Shown here in pieces: positions 35,431 through 43,786 of a stretch of 64,000 nt of DNA. Where the stretch lies: the NCBI GenBank assembly GCA_009841255.1, contig VXMD01000041.1, positions 1 to 64,000 of the forward strand, given 5' to 3'. Below the pieces are notes generated by a model that was given only the letters and a program-made list of their open reading frames with translations, was not told the origin of the DNA and made no database searches. This DNA comes from Candidatus Poribacteria bacterium. Lineage in GTDB: Bacteria > Poribacteria > WGA-4E > WGA-3G. Both the position numbers and the translations under genes were made by a program. Position 1 is the first letter of the stretch. The number at the start of each line of letters is the position of its first letter.

Positions 35431-36924
35431 ATGGAATCAACCGGATCCCACTTCAAACGGTTCATCTTTATTTTAATCGACGGAGCACCGTACGAAATTT
35501 TTAAAGGGTTGATTGAAAACGGTGACCTACCAAACATCAAGAAACATGTGGTAGACCGCGGTAGCTTGAATAAAGCGGTCTCCGTCTTCCCGTCAACAAC
35601 GGGACCTGCCTTTATCCCGTTTTTTATGGGATTGTATCCAGGCACCGCAAATATTCCCGGCATTCGGTGGCTTTCCAAATCAAAATTGCATGCACCACAC
35701 CGCTTCAAAAGTCCCGGTATCTGTAGCTATATGGGACTTGACGGGTTGCATTTTGAAGCCGATTTACCTCCAAGCTCTCCCACACTCTTTGATTTTTTTT
35801 CACCCGTAAGCAACATCTACAATCTGCTCGCACGTGGGTGTCCTTCCTCCAAAAACCTGACGCGCTGGATTAAACCCTTCGTCTACACCTATGCCCATTT
35901 CTCACACCGCTGGCGATTTGTCAATCAGATTGCAGTCCGTCATCTACACAAAGCCGTTGAAGCAGGGGATAAGTTTGTGATGTGTCTCTTCCCCGCAGTT
36001 GATACCCTTTCACACCTCACGGAAATACAATCCCCACGAGTAATTCAGACTTACCGAGAGATAGACACCGCGGTTGGAAACTTGGTTCATACTTTGCAAA
36101 AGATGAACACTCTTCAAGAGACACTGATTCTGATTACCAGCGACCATGGGATGACCGACACACATACGCATATTGATATCCCACAGCATTTGGACGCTGG
36201 CGGTTGGCGATGTTTGCATTATCCAAAGATCTGGCGGCAAGGCACCGTATCTGCCAGTATGGTATCAGGAAACGGGATGACACATCTCTATTTCAAAAAT
36301 AATTCGGACGGAAAAGGATGGGGTGAACGGACACCTTTCGAGAAGCTCCACAAAATGGGTGTCATTGGTTCCTTGATTGAACTGAACGGACTGGGACTCG
36401 TTGCCGGACAGAGCGAAACGGGGGACATCATCGTCCAGAACCGAGGCGGACAGGGAAGAATCTCCTGTCGCTCAGGGCACACAGACCACGGAGACCTACG
36501 AAACGTAGCGATGGCTTTCAAATGTGCAGACGCATTGCGCTTCTCTTACCAGTTTACTGGAAAAGATCCACTCGGTTATGGTGTGTCCTATGAAAATCTG
36601 TCCTCGCAGGAAACACTCCGTGAAACCTACGACAGGCCGTATCCAGATGGAATCGTTCAATTGTGGCAGATTTTCAAAAGCGAACGGACGGGGGACCTCG
36701 TCCTAAGTGCTGAAAATGGTTACGATTTACGTGCTCGTTATGAAATCCCTGAACACCACGCGACTCACGGTGCCCTCATTGCAGAACACTTGCATATACC
36801 GCTCGCCACGAATTATCCGATTACAGAACAGTGCATCCGATCCGTTGATGTCTTTCCAACAGTGCTCAGCCTCTGCGGACATAACGTTGCGGAGCATCAC
36901 ATTGATGGTAGGGTCGTTAAGTAA
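35431..36924 (+). CDS. Alkaline phosphatase-superfamily phosphodiesterase/pyrophosphatase
   Basis: About 497 residues, no signal peptide. The nucleotide pyrophosphatase/phosphodiesterase pattern is clear: FILIDGAP (metal Asp), SVFPSTTGPAF (Thr nucleophile), FPAVDTLSH, ITSDHGMTDTHTHID and late SGHTDHGD metal ligands. Such enzymes hydrolyse phosphodiester or pyrophosphate bonds of nucleotides or lipids. The start at 35431 gives the conserved domain at once; an ATG at 35362 overlaps the promoter's -10. It stands alone between the ABC operon (divergent) and the sigma genes. Confidence 0.78.
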   Translation: MESTGSHFKRFIFILIDGAPYEIFKGLIENGDLPNIKKHVVDRGSLNKAVSVFPSTTGPAFIPFFMGLYPGTANIPGIRWLSKSKLHAPHRFKSPGICSYMGLDGLHFEADLPPSSPTLFDFFSPVSNIYNLLARGCPSSKNLTRWIKPFVYTYAHFSHRWRFVNQIAVRHLHKAVEAGDKFVMCLFPAVDTLSHLTEIQSPRVIQTYREIDTAVGNLVHTLQKMNTLQETLILITSDHGMTDTHTHIDIPQHLDAGGWRCLHYPKIWRQGTVSASMVSGNGMTHLYFKNNSDGKGWGERTPFEKLHKMGVIGSLIELNGLGLVAGQSETGDIIVQNRGGQGRISCRSGHTDHGDLRNVAMAFKCADALRFSYQFTGKDPLGYGVSYENLSSQETLRETYDRPYPDGIVQLWQIFKSERTGDLVLSAENGYDLRARYEIPEHHATHGALIAEHLHIPLATNYPITEQCIRSVDVFPTVLSLCGHNVAEHHIDGRVVK

Positions 36925-37022
36925 GCCCAAATCTCACCGTATAAATTTCCAAACCCTCTCTCTTCTGTAGGAACGATTTCCTAATCACGACCTGGCTTTC
37001 TGTTTGACATATATTTTTTCGG

Positions 37023-37066
37023 AATTATGCACCTATTCCTTTCTAATTCGCGTCACTATATAGTGA
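37023..37066 (+). promoter_or_regulatory. Conserved upstream element of ECF gene 1
   Basis: AATTATGCACC (37023-37033) followed by ATTCGCGTCA and the palindrome TCACTATATAGTGA (37053-37066). The same blocks occur at 38851-38893, and both palindromes end 103 bp before their ATG. Most of the leader, including AGTCTTTCTGGAGA at the ribosome binding site, is also alike. It is probably the promoter or operator of an autoregulated sigma gene. Confidence 0.55.
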
Positions 37067-37169
37067 AATGAACAGATAGAGTATTTCTTGAATCTTTTCA
37101 GTGTTCCTATCCGCGAAACGCCCAAATTGTTACGTCCCTTGATACAAACAGTCTTTCTGGAGAGGCCTG

Positions 37170-38741
37170 ATGAAGAACGATGATGTTGAGTTGATCCAGC
37201 GCATCCTTGCCGGTGATGAGACCGCCTTTGCCCAGTTAATCAGAAAGTACGAACGGCAGATTCACACGCACGCATTGCGTAAAATAGGGGACTTCCACAT
37301 TGCTGAGGATATTACACAGGAGACCTTCCTACAAGTCTACCAGCACTTGGAAACCCTGAACGATCCAATGCAGTTTTCAAGGTGGATTTATGCGATTGTG
37401 AATCACCTCTGTATCGCATGGCACCGAAAAAATCGGCTACAGACCCAACCGCTGGAAGAAACCCACATCTTGGAAATAGAAACGGAGGTATATTCCCGAT
37501 ATGTCGCTACAGAACAGGCGAAAACATCGGCTGAAAGGCAACGCGACCTCGTCAAAAAACTGCTTGCGAAGTTGAAAGACAGCGATCGAGAGATTATTAC
37601 ACTCCACTACTTTGAAGAGATGACATCGTCAGAGATAGGAACGTATTTAGGTGTATTCGAAAATACGATTAAGAGTCGGCTCCGCCGGGCAAGACAGCGG
37701 TTGAAGCAGTACGAATTTATGATTCAAGAGACATTAGACATCACAATCGAAGAGAGATACCACTCTCAAAAGTTGAAAGGAGAAATCAGCATGACAAAAG
37801 AAGCAGGAAAGGAAGACAGAAGACTGACTGATTCCGAAGGAGAAAATATGTCTCAGAACGTTATTACGTCTACAGACTTAACGAATTATGCACCCGCCCA
37901 TCGTGGAAAAGTCCGAGATCTCTATGATCTTGGAGATGAACTGCTAATTATTTCCACAGATCGTATTTCCGCCTTTGATGTCGTTCTGCCCAACGGAATT
38001 CCAGATAAGGGGAAAGTCTTAACCGGTTTATCCAAATTCTGGTTCAAGCACACCGAATCCGTCGCCGACAATCATCTCATTTCAACGGAGGTCGAAGAGT
38101 ATCCCGAATCTTTGCAAACTGATGCAGAACTTCTCAAAGGACGCTCAATGCTTGTCCGTAAAGTCGATCGGGTTGATGTTGAGTGTGTCGTGCGGGGATA
38201 CCTTGCGGGTTCCGGTTGGTCCTCCTATCAGAAGACCGGGGAAATCTGTGGTCAGAAGCTTCCAGACGGACTTCAGGAATCCGATCGACTTCCAGAACTT
38301 CTGTTCACACCAACGACCAAAGCCGAACAGGGGGAGCATGACGAACCGATCTCCATTGAGGAGATGCGGAACGAGGTCGGTAGTGAACTGACGGATCAGT
38401 TGATTGAAATCAGTTTCGCCCTTTTCAGGGCCGCCAGTGAACACGCCGAAAATGCGGGGATTATCCTCTGCGATACGAAGTTTGAATTCGGACAACGCGA
38501 CGGCAAACTCATCGTCATTGATGAAGTCTTCACACCGGACTCCTCCCGGTTCTGGCCCGCAGATCTCTATGAACCCGGTAAACCGCAGCAGAGTTTCGAT
38601 AAACAGTTCGTGAGAGATTACCTTTCCGACATCGGTTGGAACAAACAACCTCCCGCACCCGAACTACCGGAGGATGTTATCTTTAAAACAAGCGAGAAAT
38701 ACCGCGAGGCATACCGCCTCATCGTTGGTGCAGATCAGTAA
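37170..38741 (+). CDS. ECF sigma factor fused in frame to SAICAR synthetase (PurC)
   Basis: 523 residues in one uninterrupted frame. Residues 1-190 are an ECF sigma factor: region 2 with EDITQETFLQVYQ and RWIYAIVNHLCIAWHRK, region 4 with SSEIGTYLGVFENTIKSRL. Residues about 227-523 are a complete PurC of about 297 residues (RGKVRDLYDLGDELLIIST, RISAFDVVLPNGIP, LIVIDEVFTPDSSRFWP), which makes the purine precursor SAICAR from CAIR and aspartate. The join contains two ribosome binding sites with ATGs at 37791 and 37848, so PurC may also be made alone. A second sigma gene of the same pattern follows. Fusion of these activities is unexpected. GVFENT has Phe where the copy at 38997 has Ser. Confidence 0.8.
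   Translation: MKNDDVELIQRILAGDETAFAQLIRKYERQIHTHALRKIGDFHIAEDITQETFLQVYQHLETLNDPMQFSRWIYAIVNHLCIAWHRKNRLQTQPLEETHILEIETEVYSRYVATEQAKTSAERQRDLVKKLLAKLKDSDREIITLHYFEEMTSSEIGTYLGVFENTIKSRLRRARQRLKQYEFMIQETLDITIEERYHSQKLKGEISMTKEAGKEDRRLTDSEGENMSQNVITSTDLTNYAPAHRGKVRDLYDLGDELLIISTDRISAFDVVLPNGIPDKGKVLTGLSKFWFKHTESVADNHLISTEVEEYPESLQTDAELLKGRSMLVRKVDRVDVECVVRGYLAGSGWSSYQKTGEICGQKLPDGLQESDRLPELLFTPTTKAEQGEHDEPISIEEMRNEVGSELTDQLIEISFALFRAASEHAENAGIILCDTKFEFGQRDGKLIVIDEVFTPDSSRFWPADLYEPGKPQQSFDKQFVRDYLSDIGWNKQPPAPELPEDVIFKTSEKYREAYRLIVGADQ
37776..37850 (+). promoter_or_regulatory. Internal ribosome binding sites within the sigma-PurC frame
   Basis: AAAGGAG (37776-37782) precedes in-frame ATG 37791, and AAGGAG (37837-37842) precedes in-frame ATG 37848, which is the natural start of PurC. 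Both distances suit initiation. They suggest that a separate PurC (297 residues) is translated besides the fusion. Confidence 0.6.
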
Positions 38742-38777
38742 GTGTCCACTCCCCAATGTGCCTTCCAACCCAAGGAC

Positions 38778-38800
38778 GCGGCTCATCTATGATGAGCCGC
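38778..38800 (+). terminator. Hairpin after the sigma-PurC gene
   Basis: GCGGCTCATC, loop TAT, GATGAGCCGC: a perfect 10-bp stem 36 nt after the stop codon. No T-run follows directly; it may be a weak terminator or a transcript-end stabiliser. Confidence 0.5.
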
Positions 38801-38850
38801 TCTGGAACAGACCTCCCGACAAATATTTCCTTTCAAACCTACTTTTTCAA

Positions 38851-38893
38851 AATTATGCACCCTTTTCTCTTGATTCGCGTCATTATATAGTGA
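38851..38893 (+). promoter_or_regulatory. Conserved upstream element of ECF gene 2
   Basis: AATTATGCACC (38851-38861), then ATTCGCGTCA and TCATTATATAGTGA (38880-38893), which is the palindrome of gene 1 with one change. Distance to ATG (38997) is 103 bp, as for gene 1. Confidence 0.55.
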
Positions 38894-38996
38894 AGCGAGT
38901 CAAGAGAATGTTTCTTTGTGCTCTGTAAGCGCGTCTATCAGCGAAACGTGCAATTGCATGAGCCCTTAGTAAAAATAGTCTTTCTGGAGATATCCA

Positions 38997-40184
38997 ATGA
39001 GAAATGACGACTTTGCCTTGATCCAATGTATCCTCGCAGGTGATGAGAATGCGTTTGAAAACCTGATTAAAAAGTACCAGAAACAGGTTCACGCGCTTGC
39101 ATTTCGGAAAGTAGGTAATTTTCAGACCGCCGAGGACATTACACAGGAGACCTTCCTGCGAGTCTATCAGAAACTCGCAACGCTAAACGATCCAGCAAAG
39201 TTTCCAGTGTGGTTATATGCGATTGTGAATCATCTGTGTATCGCATGGCATCGAAAAAACCGGTTACAAACCGAATCGCTGCAAGAAGTCCATATCTCAG
39301 AAATAGAGACAGATGCGTATTCTCAATATGTCGCCGTAGAACACGCAAAAACAACTGCTGAGGCGCAACGTGACTTGGTTAGAAAGTTACTTACCAAGTT
39401 GAAGGAAAGCGATCAACAGGTTATCACACTCCACTACTTTGAAGAGATGACATCTTCAGAAATAGGAGCACATTTAGGCGTGTCCGAGAATACCATTAAG
39501 AGTCGACTCCACCGGGCGCGACAGCAGTTAAAGAGATATCAATTCATGATTCAAGAAGAATTAGGCATTACAGTTGAAGGAGACCATCGCTCCCAAAAAC
39601 AGTTGAAAGGGGGAACTATCATGACAGATGAAACGAAGAATGACTCTAAACCTACGGTAGACCTTGAAGAAATGCAGCGTCAGATTGCCGATTTGCAGGA
39701 GCAACTTCAGGTTATCGCAGATGAATCGGATGCTTTTCTTAGCACCGAAAAAAGAGAAGCAATGTCAACATTATGTCGGCTACCTCATAATGCTGAAAGG
39801 CCAATCACCTGGAGCTATGGGGGTAGCTATCGGACGGCTGCCGGAAAGATGTGGAAGCGTATCTCACTCTGGACAGACAGTATTGACAATTTCCTATCCA
39901 GAACCCCGGATGCCGCGATTGCCAATCTCGCGGGTATTTTCGCAAATCCGACGGTCATCGCTATTCTAAGACAGTTGGTGGAGGGCAAGAAATCGGTTGA
40001 AGACTTGGCACACGGATGCGACATCCCGGAAGGTGAGATTGAGAAAGCCGTGGAAATCTTAATAGACGCGCAGTTAGCGGATCGCACGGAAGATAATCTC
40101 ATTGAACCCAAACACGATGCCCTGTTCTATTTCCTGAACTTTGTAGGTATGACAAGGGTCCATCTGGACCCAAAAGATCACTAA
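38997..40184 (+). CDS. ECF sigma factor fused to a winged-helix-like domain
   Basis: 395 residues. Residues 1-190 closely resemble the preceding sigma domain (EDITQETFLRVYQ, YAIVNHLCIAWHRKNRLQT, SSEIGAHLGVSENTIKSRL). A linker with a ribosome binding site (AAAGGGGGAA) and in-frame ATG 39621 leads to about 187 residues: a short coiled coil (LEEMQRQIADLQEQLQVI) and a domain near 310-380 (NPTVIAILRQLVEGKKSVEDLAHGCDIPEGEIEKAVEIL) that fits an ArsR-like winged helix. It could sense a ligand or tether the sigma factor; this is inference. The C-terminal part may also be translated alone. No anti-sigma gene is adjacent. Confidence 0.72.
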   Translation: MRNDDFALIQCILAGDENAFENLIKKYQKQVHALAFRKVGNFQTAEDITQETFLRVYQKLATLNDPAKFPVWLYAIVNHLCIAWHRKNRLQTESLQEVHISEIETDAYSQYVAVEHAKTTAEAQRDLVRKLLTKLKESDQQVITLHYFEEMTSSEIGAHLGVSENTIKSRLHRARQQLKRYQFMIQEELGITVEGDHRSQKQLKGGTIMTDETKNDSKPTVDLEEMQRQIADLQEQLQVIADESDAFLSTEKREAMSTLCRLPHNAERPITWSYGGSYRTAAGKMWKRISLWTDSIDNFLSRTPDAAIANLAGIFANPTVIAILRQLVEGKKSVEDLAHGCDIPEGEIEKAVEILIDAQLADRTEDNLIEPKHDALFYFLNFVGMTRVHLDPKDH

Positions 40185-40204
40185 TTCAGTTCTGGTACGA
40201 AGCG

Positions 40205-40245
40205 GGAGGGCTGGAACAGTATCGCCTCCAGCCTTCCACCCTTTT
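40205..40245 (+). terminator. Terminator-like hairpin before the ABC permeases
   Basis: GGAGGGCTGGA (40205-40215) pairs with TCCAGCCTTCC (40227-40237), 11 bp with one G-T pair, followed by ACCCTTTT. It separates the sigma gene from the permeases. Confidence 0.55.
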
Positions 40246-40264
40246 ATCTAAAAGGAATCGTTCG

Positions 40265-41773
40265 ATGTTTTTGGTGTTATTGAGGCGTGAGATTCTCGCG
40301 CATCTGATCACATTCCGTTTTGCAGTCACGGTGATTGCCTGTCTACTGCTCGTTGTTATAACCACGCTCATCAGAATCGACGATTACGAGAAACGATTGG
40401 CGGGTTACAATACCGCCAGAAATGCCAATCGTGAAGAACTTTTGTCTACCCGAACGTATTCCTTTTTGATGCCAAAGGTCGATCGACCCCCCAATCCACT
40501 GAGTATCTTTAATGACGGTATGGACAACCGACTCGGTAATACGTTGCGGATCTATTATACAAATATCCCTGTGCTCTGGGACGCTCACACCCACAGTTCA
40601 GGGAATATTTTCCTGGATCACTTCTATCGAATCGACCTCATCTTCATTTTTCAGTTTGTGCTTTCATTATTGGCACTACTGTTCGCCTACGACGCGATTG
40701 CAGGCGAATGTGAAACCGGCACAATGCGCTTGACACTAAGCCATCCCGTAAGACGTGGAAATATCTTGGCAGCGAAATACCTCGGTGCAATGGCGTGCCT
40801 AATTCTGCCGCTTATCATGAGTTTTATCATTGCTTTGATATGGATAGTGTCAACGGGATCAATCGTCTTCAGTGGCGATGATTTTCTACGAATTGCAGGC
40901 ATTCTGCTAACTTCGATTATCTATCTGTCCGCTATCTACCTGATAGGGTTGTTCATCTCCGCTTGGGCTCGTCGCACCTCTACAGCACTTATGCTCTCAC
41001 TATTTGTCTGGGTGGTACTGGTGCTGGTTTACCCTTCTCTGAGTGTCTCCATGGTTGATCAACTAACCAGCCCGGTAGACAGTAGGATATATTCTTGTGA
41101 GAAAGCGATCCGACAAATCCTGGACACAGTCACGAAGGAGGGACGAGACTATCTCATGAATGATGAAATCGAGGGAGAGAGTGAAAATTTTAACATGCAA
41201 GGAAATAGGGGTGGCTTACATGTTGGTATCGGTGATGGAAGAATAGCAATGCGTATAGAGTTCAAAGCTTACGATTGGTACGCCATTCACCCGGAATCTG
41301 AAAAATTCATTCCTCACGTTACCCGTTACCATCAATTCTTAACGCCCTTACGATTTCAGGCGGCAGAGAAAATCGGACTGTTGCGGCTCCCGGCATTAGA
41401 GCAACTCCGGTTTCGGAGAGCCAGAATTGCGCGGAACCTGCTTCGGCTCTCACCGGCAGCGATGTATAATCTCGCAACGCAAGCATGGGCAGGAACTGAT
41501 CTCTATGGAGTCGAGGATTTCTTTCAGACAGCACGCCAACACCGCCGGACGTTGGTCAATTACTTTTACGATAAGGACGCTTTTTCAAGCAGGCAATGGT
41601 TTGCCAGTGATAAGGGCACAATTGATTTAGATGATCTCCCAAGATTTGTCTACCGACGTGCGGATCTCCGGACAAATGCTTCACGGGCACTCCCCGATCT
41701 GCAGCTGCTACTACTGCTCAACATTGCGCTGTTTCTGGCGACATTCGCAATCTTCGTCAGACAAGAGATCTAA
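40265..41773 (+). CDS. ABC-2-type permease (copy 1)
   Basis: 502 residues with about six hydrophobic segments: one at residues 15-35 (LITFRFAVTVIACLLLVVITTL), four or five at 135-270 and one at the C-terminus (LLLLLNIALFLATFAIFVRQEI). The motif TMRLTLSHPVRRGNILAAKYLGA and a long soluble loop (about 275-470) fit GldF/NatB-like or DUF3526 permeases of ABC-2 exporters. AAAAGGAA precedes ATG 40265. A second permease follows; no ATPase gene is adjacent on either side, so it must lie elsewhere. Confidence 0.75.
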   Translation: MFLVLLRREILAHLITFRFAVTVIACLLLVVITTLIRIDDYEKRLAGYNTARNANREELLSTRTYSFLMPKVDRPPNPLSIFNDGMDNRLGNTLRIYYTNIPVLWDAHTHSSGNIFLDHFYRIDLIFIFQFVLSLLALLFAYDAIAGECETGTMRLTLSHPVRRGNILAAKYLGAMACLILPLIMSFIIALIWIVSTGSIVFSGDDFLRIAGILLTSIIYLSAIYLIGLFISAWARRTSTALMLSLFVWVVLVLVYPSLSVSMVDQLTSPVDSRIYSCEKAIRQILDTVTKEGRDYLMNDEIEGESENFNMQGNRGGLHVGIGDGRIAMRIEFKAYDWYAIHPESEKFIPHVTRYHQFLTPLRFQAAEKIGLLRLPALEQLRFRRARIARNLLRLSPAAMYNLATQAWAGTDLYGVEDFFQTARQHRRTLVNYFYDKDAFSSRQWFASDKGTIDLDDLPRFVYRRADLRTNASRALPDLQLLLLLNIALFLATFAIFVRQEI

Positions 41774-41775
41774 CT

Positions 41776-41843
41776 GTAGGTTGGGTTGAACGGAACTGAA
41801 AAGAAGGACCAAACGTCAAAAGGTACGAGTGAAACCCAACACT
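41776..41843 (+). repeat. Dispersed GTTGGGTT...AACCCAAC repeat
   Basis: GTAGGTTGGGTTGAAC near the left edge and GAAACCCAAC at the right form an 8-bp inverted repeat (41780-41787 with 41833-41840) between the two permease genes. It looks like a short palindromic repeat element inserted in the gap; GTAGGTTGGGTT-type repeats are common in several bacterial groups. Confidence 0.5.
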
Positions 41844-41873
41844 CCAAATACCGTCTTCTATTGAGGACATAAG

Positions 41874-43346
41874 ATGATTTTTCACATCGTCAAACGCGAA
41901 CTCTATGATCACCTGAGCAGCCTCCGTTTCGCGCTAACAACACTACTGATCCTCATACTGATGATCGTTAATGCTGTTACGTATCTCGGAGAATATAAGC
42001 AGCGAATGAGCGGATATCAAAAGCAGGTGGTACGGTCCCGGAACGAATTGAAATCTCGGTCTGCTACGTTGTATCGTCTGGCTCTAAAGGGACCCGGGCA
42101 CCTCTACAAAAAGCCGAGTCCTTTGGCTTTCTGTGCGGACGGTGGAGAAAAACTCCTACTCGGCGAAGTCCACGGCAATACCGCGGGGCGAACACGTCGG
42201 TGGCGGAGTGGCGATACTTCCTATAAATTCACAGAAATCTGGGGATTAATATATCCACCGAATCGCGATCTACTCTTCATTGCAGAGTCAATACCAGAAG
42301 AAAGAAGTATCATGCCGGCTTATATCAAAATCGATTGGGGATTTGTGACGGCTATTCTACTGAGTTTCATGGGCATCCTGTTTACGTTCGATTCGATCTC
42401 CGGTGAGCAGGAGCGAGGCACACTACGGTTAATGTTAGCAAACAGCATTTCACGGAATACCGTGATTTGCGGCAAATTTCTGGGGGCATTTTTTACGATC
42501 GCTATCCCCTTCCTGATTGGAACGATCGTTAGCCTCTCCATCATATACCTTTCCGAAGCCGTTCAGTTCAACAATAGCCATTGGATGCGGTTGGGCTCCA
42601 TCGTTTGTGTCGCGTTAATCTATACCTCAATTTTTATTTTCTTAGGACTCCTTGTCTCCAGCCGTGTTAAAGAATCCTCAACAAGTCTGGCAATTCTGTT
42701 ATTGATCTGGACGGTTTGGGTGGTGCTGATGCCAAACGCCCTGGGGGCTCTTGGTAATCAGTTACAGTCCCGGCCCACCCCCAAAGAATTCATGGCTCAC
42801 GTCCAGGATTCGCGCGAGGATTTACAGACACGCTATTTTGCTCGGATTAAAGAACCTCCCCGACGAGAAATCCCAGCAACAATCGCAACAGCATTCGGTG
42901 CGGAATATGTCAATAAAGACGCTGAATTGCGCGATCGCTTGCGTACGGATTACCTCTTCGCCGAACTCCGTCAAATTCAAACTGCCCGGTCCTTGACCCG
43001 TATTTCGCCAGCAGCCGTTGTACAGTATGCTTTTGAAGGGCTTGCAGGCACCGGCTTGCCCCGCCACTTAGACTTCATCTCTCAAACACGCCAATACGCG
43101 AAGCAGTTTCGACAGTTTCTCATTGATAGCGATCGGTCAGATCCAGAAAGTCCACACGCCATTGGTATTCCAGAAGGCACATCACAGAGACCCGTGAACT
43201 TCGATGCCGTCCCCAAATTTGAAGATCAACACCGCTTTAGTACGGACTTTAATGCCGCAATTGTCGACCTACTGCTATTAATTCTGTTTTTGCTGGTACT
43301 GTTCATTGGCACGTTTCTCTCTTTTCTGTACATGGAGATTGGGTAA
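41874..43346 (+). CDS. ABC-2-type permease (copy 2)
   Basis: 490 residues with the same layout as the preceding permease: N-terminal helix (SSLRFALTTLLILILMIVNAV), a helix cluster (about 155-280) with ERGTLRLMLANSISRNTVICGKFLGA, a soluble loop and a C-terminal helix (LLLLILFLLVLFIGTFL). The two probably form a heterodimeric membrane part of an exporter. 100 nt separate them, containing the palindromic repeat. The substrate is unknown. Confidence 0.75.
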   Translation: MIFHIVKRELYDHLSSLRFALTTLLILILMIVNAVTYLGEYKQRMSGYQKQVVRSRNELKSRSATLYRLALKGPGHLYKKPSPLAFCADGGEKLLLGEVHGNTAGRTRRWRSGDTSYKFTEIWGLIYPPNRDLLFIAESIPEERSIMPAYIKIDWGFVTAILLSFMGILFTFDSISGEQERGTLRLMLANSISRNTVICGKFLGAFFTIAIPFLIGTIVSLSIIYLSEAVQFNNSHWMRLGSIVCVALIYTSIFIFLGLLVSSRVKESSTSLAILLLIWTVWVVLMPNALGALGNQLQSRPTPKEFMAHVQDSREDLQTRYFARIKEPPRREIPATIATAFGAEYVNKDAELRDRLRTDYLFAELRQIQTARSLTRISPAAVVQYAFEGLAGTGLPRHLDFISQTRQYAKQFRQFLIDSDRSDPESPHAIGIPEGTSQRPVNFDAVPKFEDQHRFSTDFNAAIVDLLLLILFLLVLFIGTFLSFLYMEIG

Positions 43347-43525
43347 TTTTCAAACGCCATCATACCGCTGAACATTGATAGACCTGCCTACCATAAACAG
43401 TCCCTCCTTGATTTGACTCTCTTTGAGAAATGTGATACTATTTTAGTAATTGGTTGCAATAATGTGCGGTGATATTTTCACCTGTTTTGTTCATCCTGCG
43501 GATAGAGGAAGGAGATGAAGTTATT

Positions 43526-43750
43526 ATGGACGGTATCGGTATAGGTATCGGTATAGGTATTGGCATCGGTTTTGGTGGAGGTTTCGGCGGCGGACTGGCT
43601 GCTGGGATCACAAACGAGCGACAGAAACTTGAGAAGCAACTACGCACAGCAATACAGGACAACGAGATTTCTATTCTTGATAAAAACGGCAAGCCGTTGG
43701 CAGTTGAAGCGCTTTTCGCGATGCTCAACAAAAACTACAAGAAGGTATAA
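43526..43750 (+). CDS. Small Gly/Ile-repeat membrane peptide
   Basis: 74 residues. The N-terminal MDG is followed by GIGIGIGIGIGIGFGGGFGG, a glycine-rich hydrophobic stretch from tandem GGTATC/GGTATA hexamers. A charged helix (TNERQKLEKQLRTAIQDNEI) and a short beta segment follow. AAGGAGATG lies upstream of ATG 43526. It resembles glycine-zipper membrane or small exported proteins; no function is known. Confidence 0.5.
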   Translation: MDGIGIGIGIGIGIGFGGGFGGGLAAGITNERQKLEKQLRTAIQDNEISILDKNGKPLAVEALFAMLNKNYKKV

Positions 43751-43786
43751 CCCTGTAAAAATAAGAACCCAACGTGCAAAGTAACT

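Noticed and set aside
37023-38861. TGCACC before both sigma genes as further enhancer-like sites
   Set aside because: The right half GTGC is missing, so they do not match the sites near the sigma-54 promoters.
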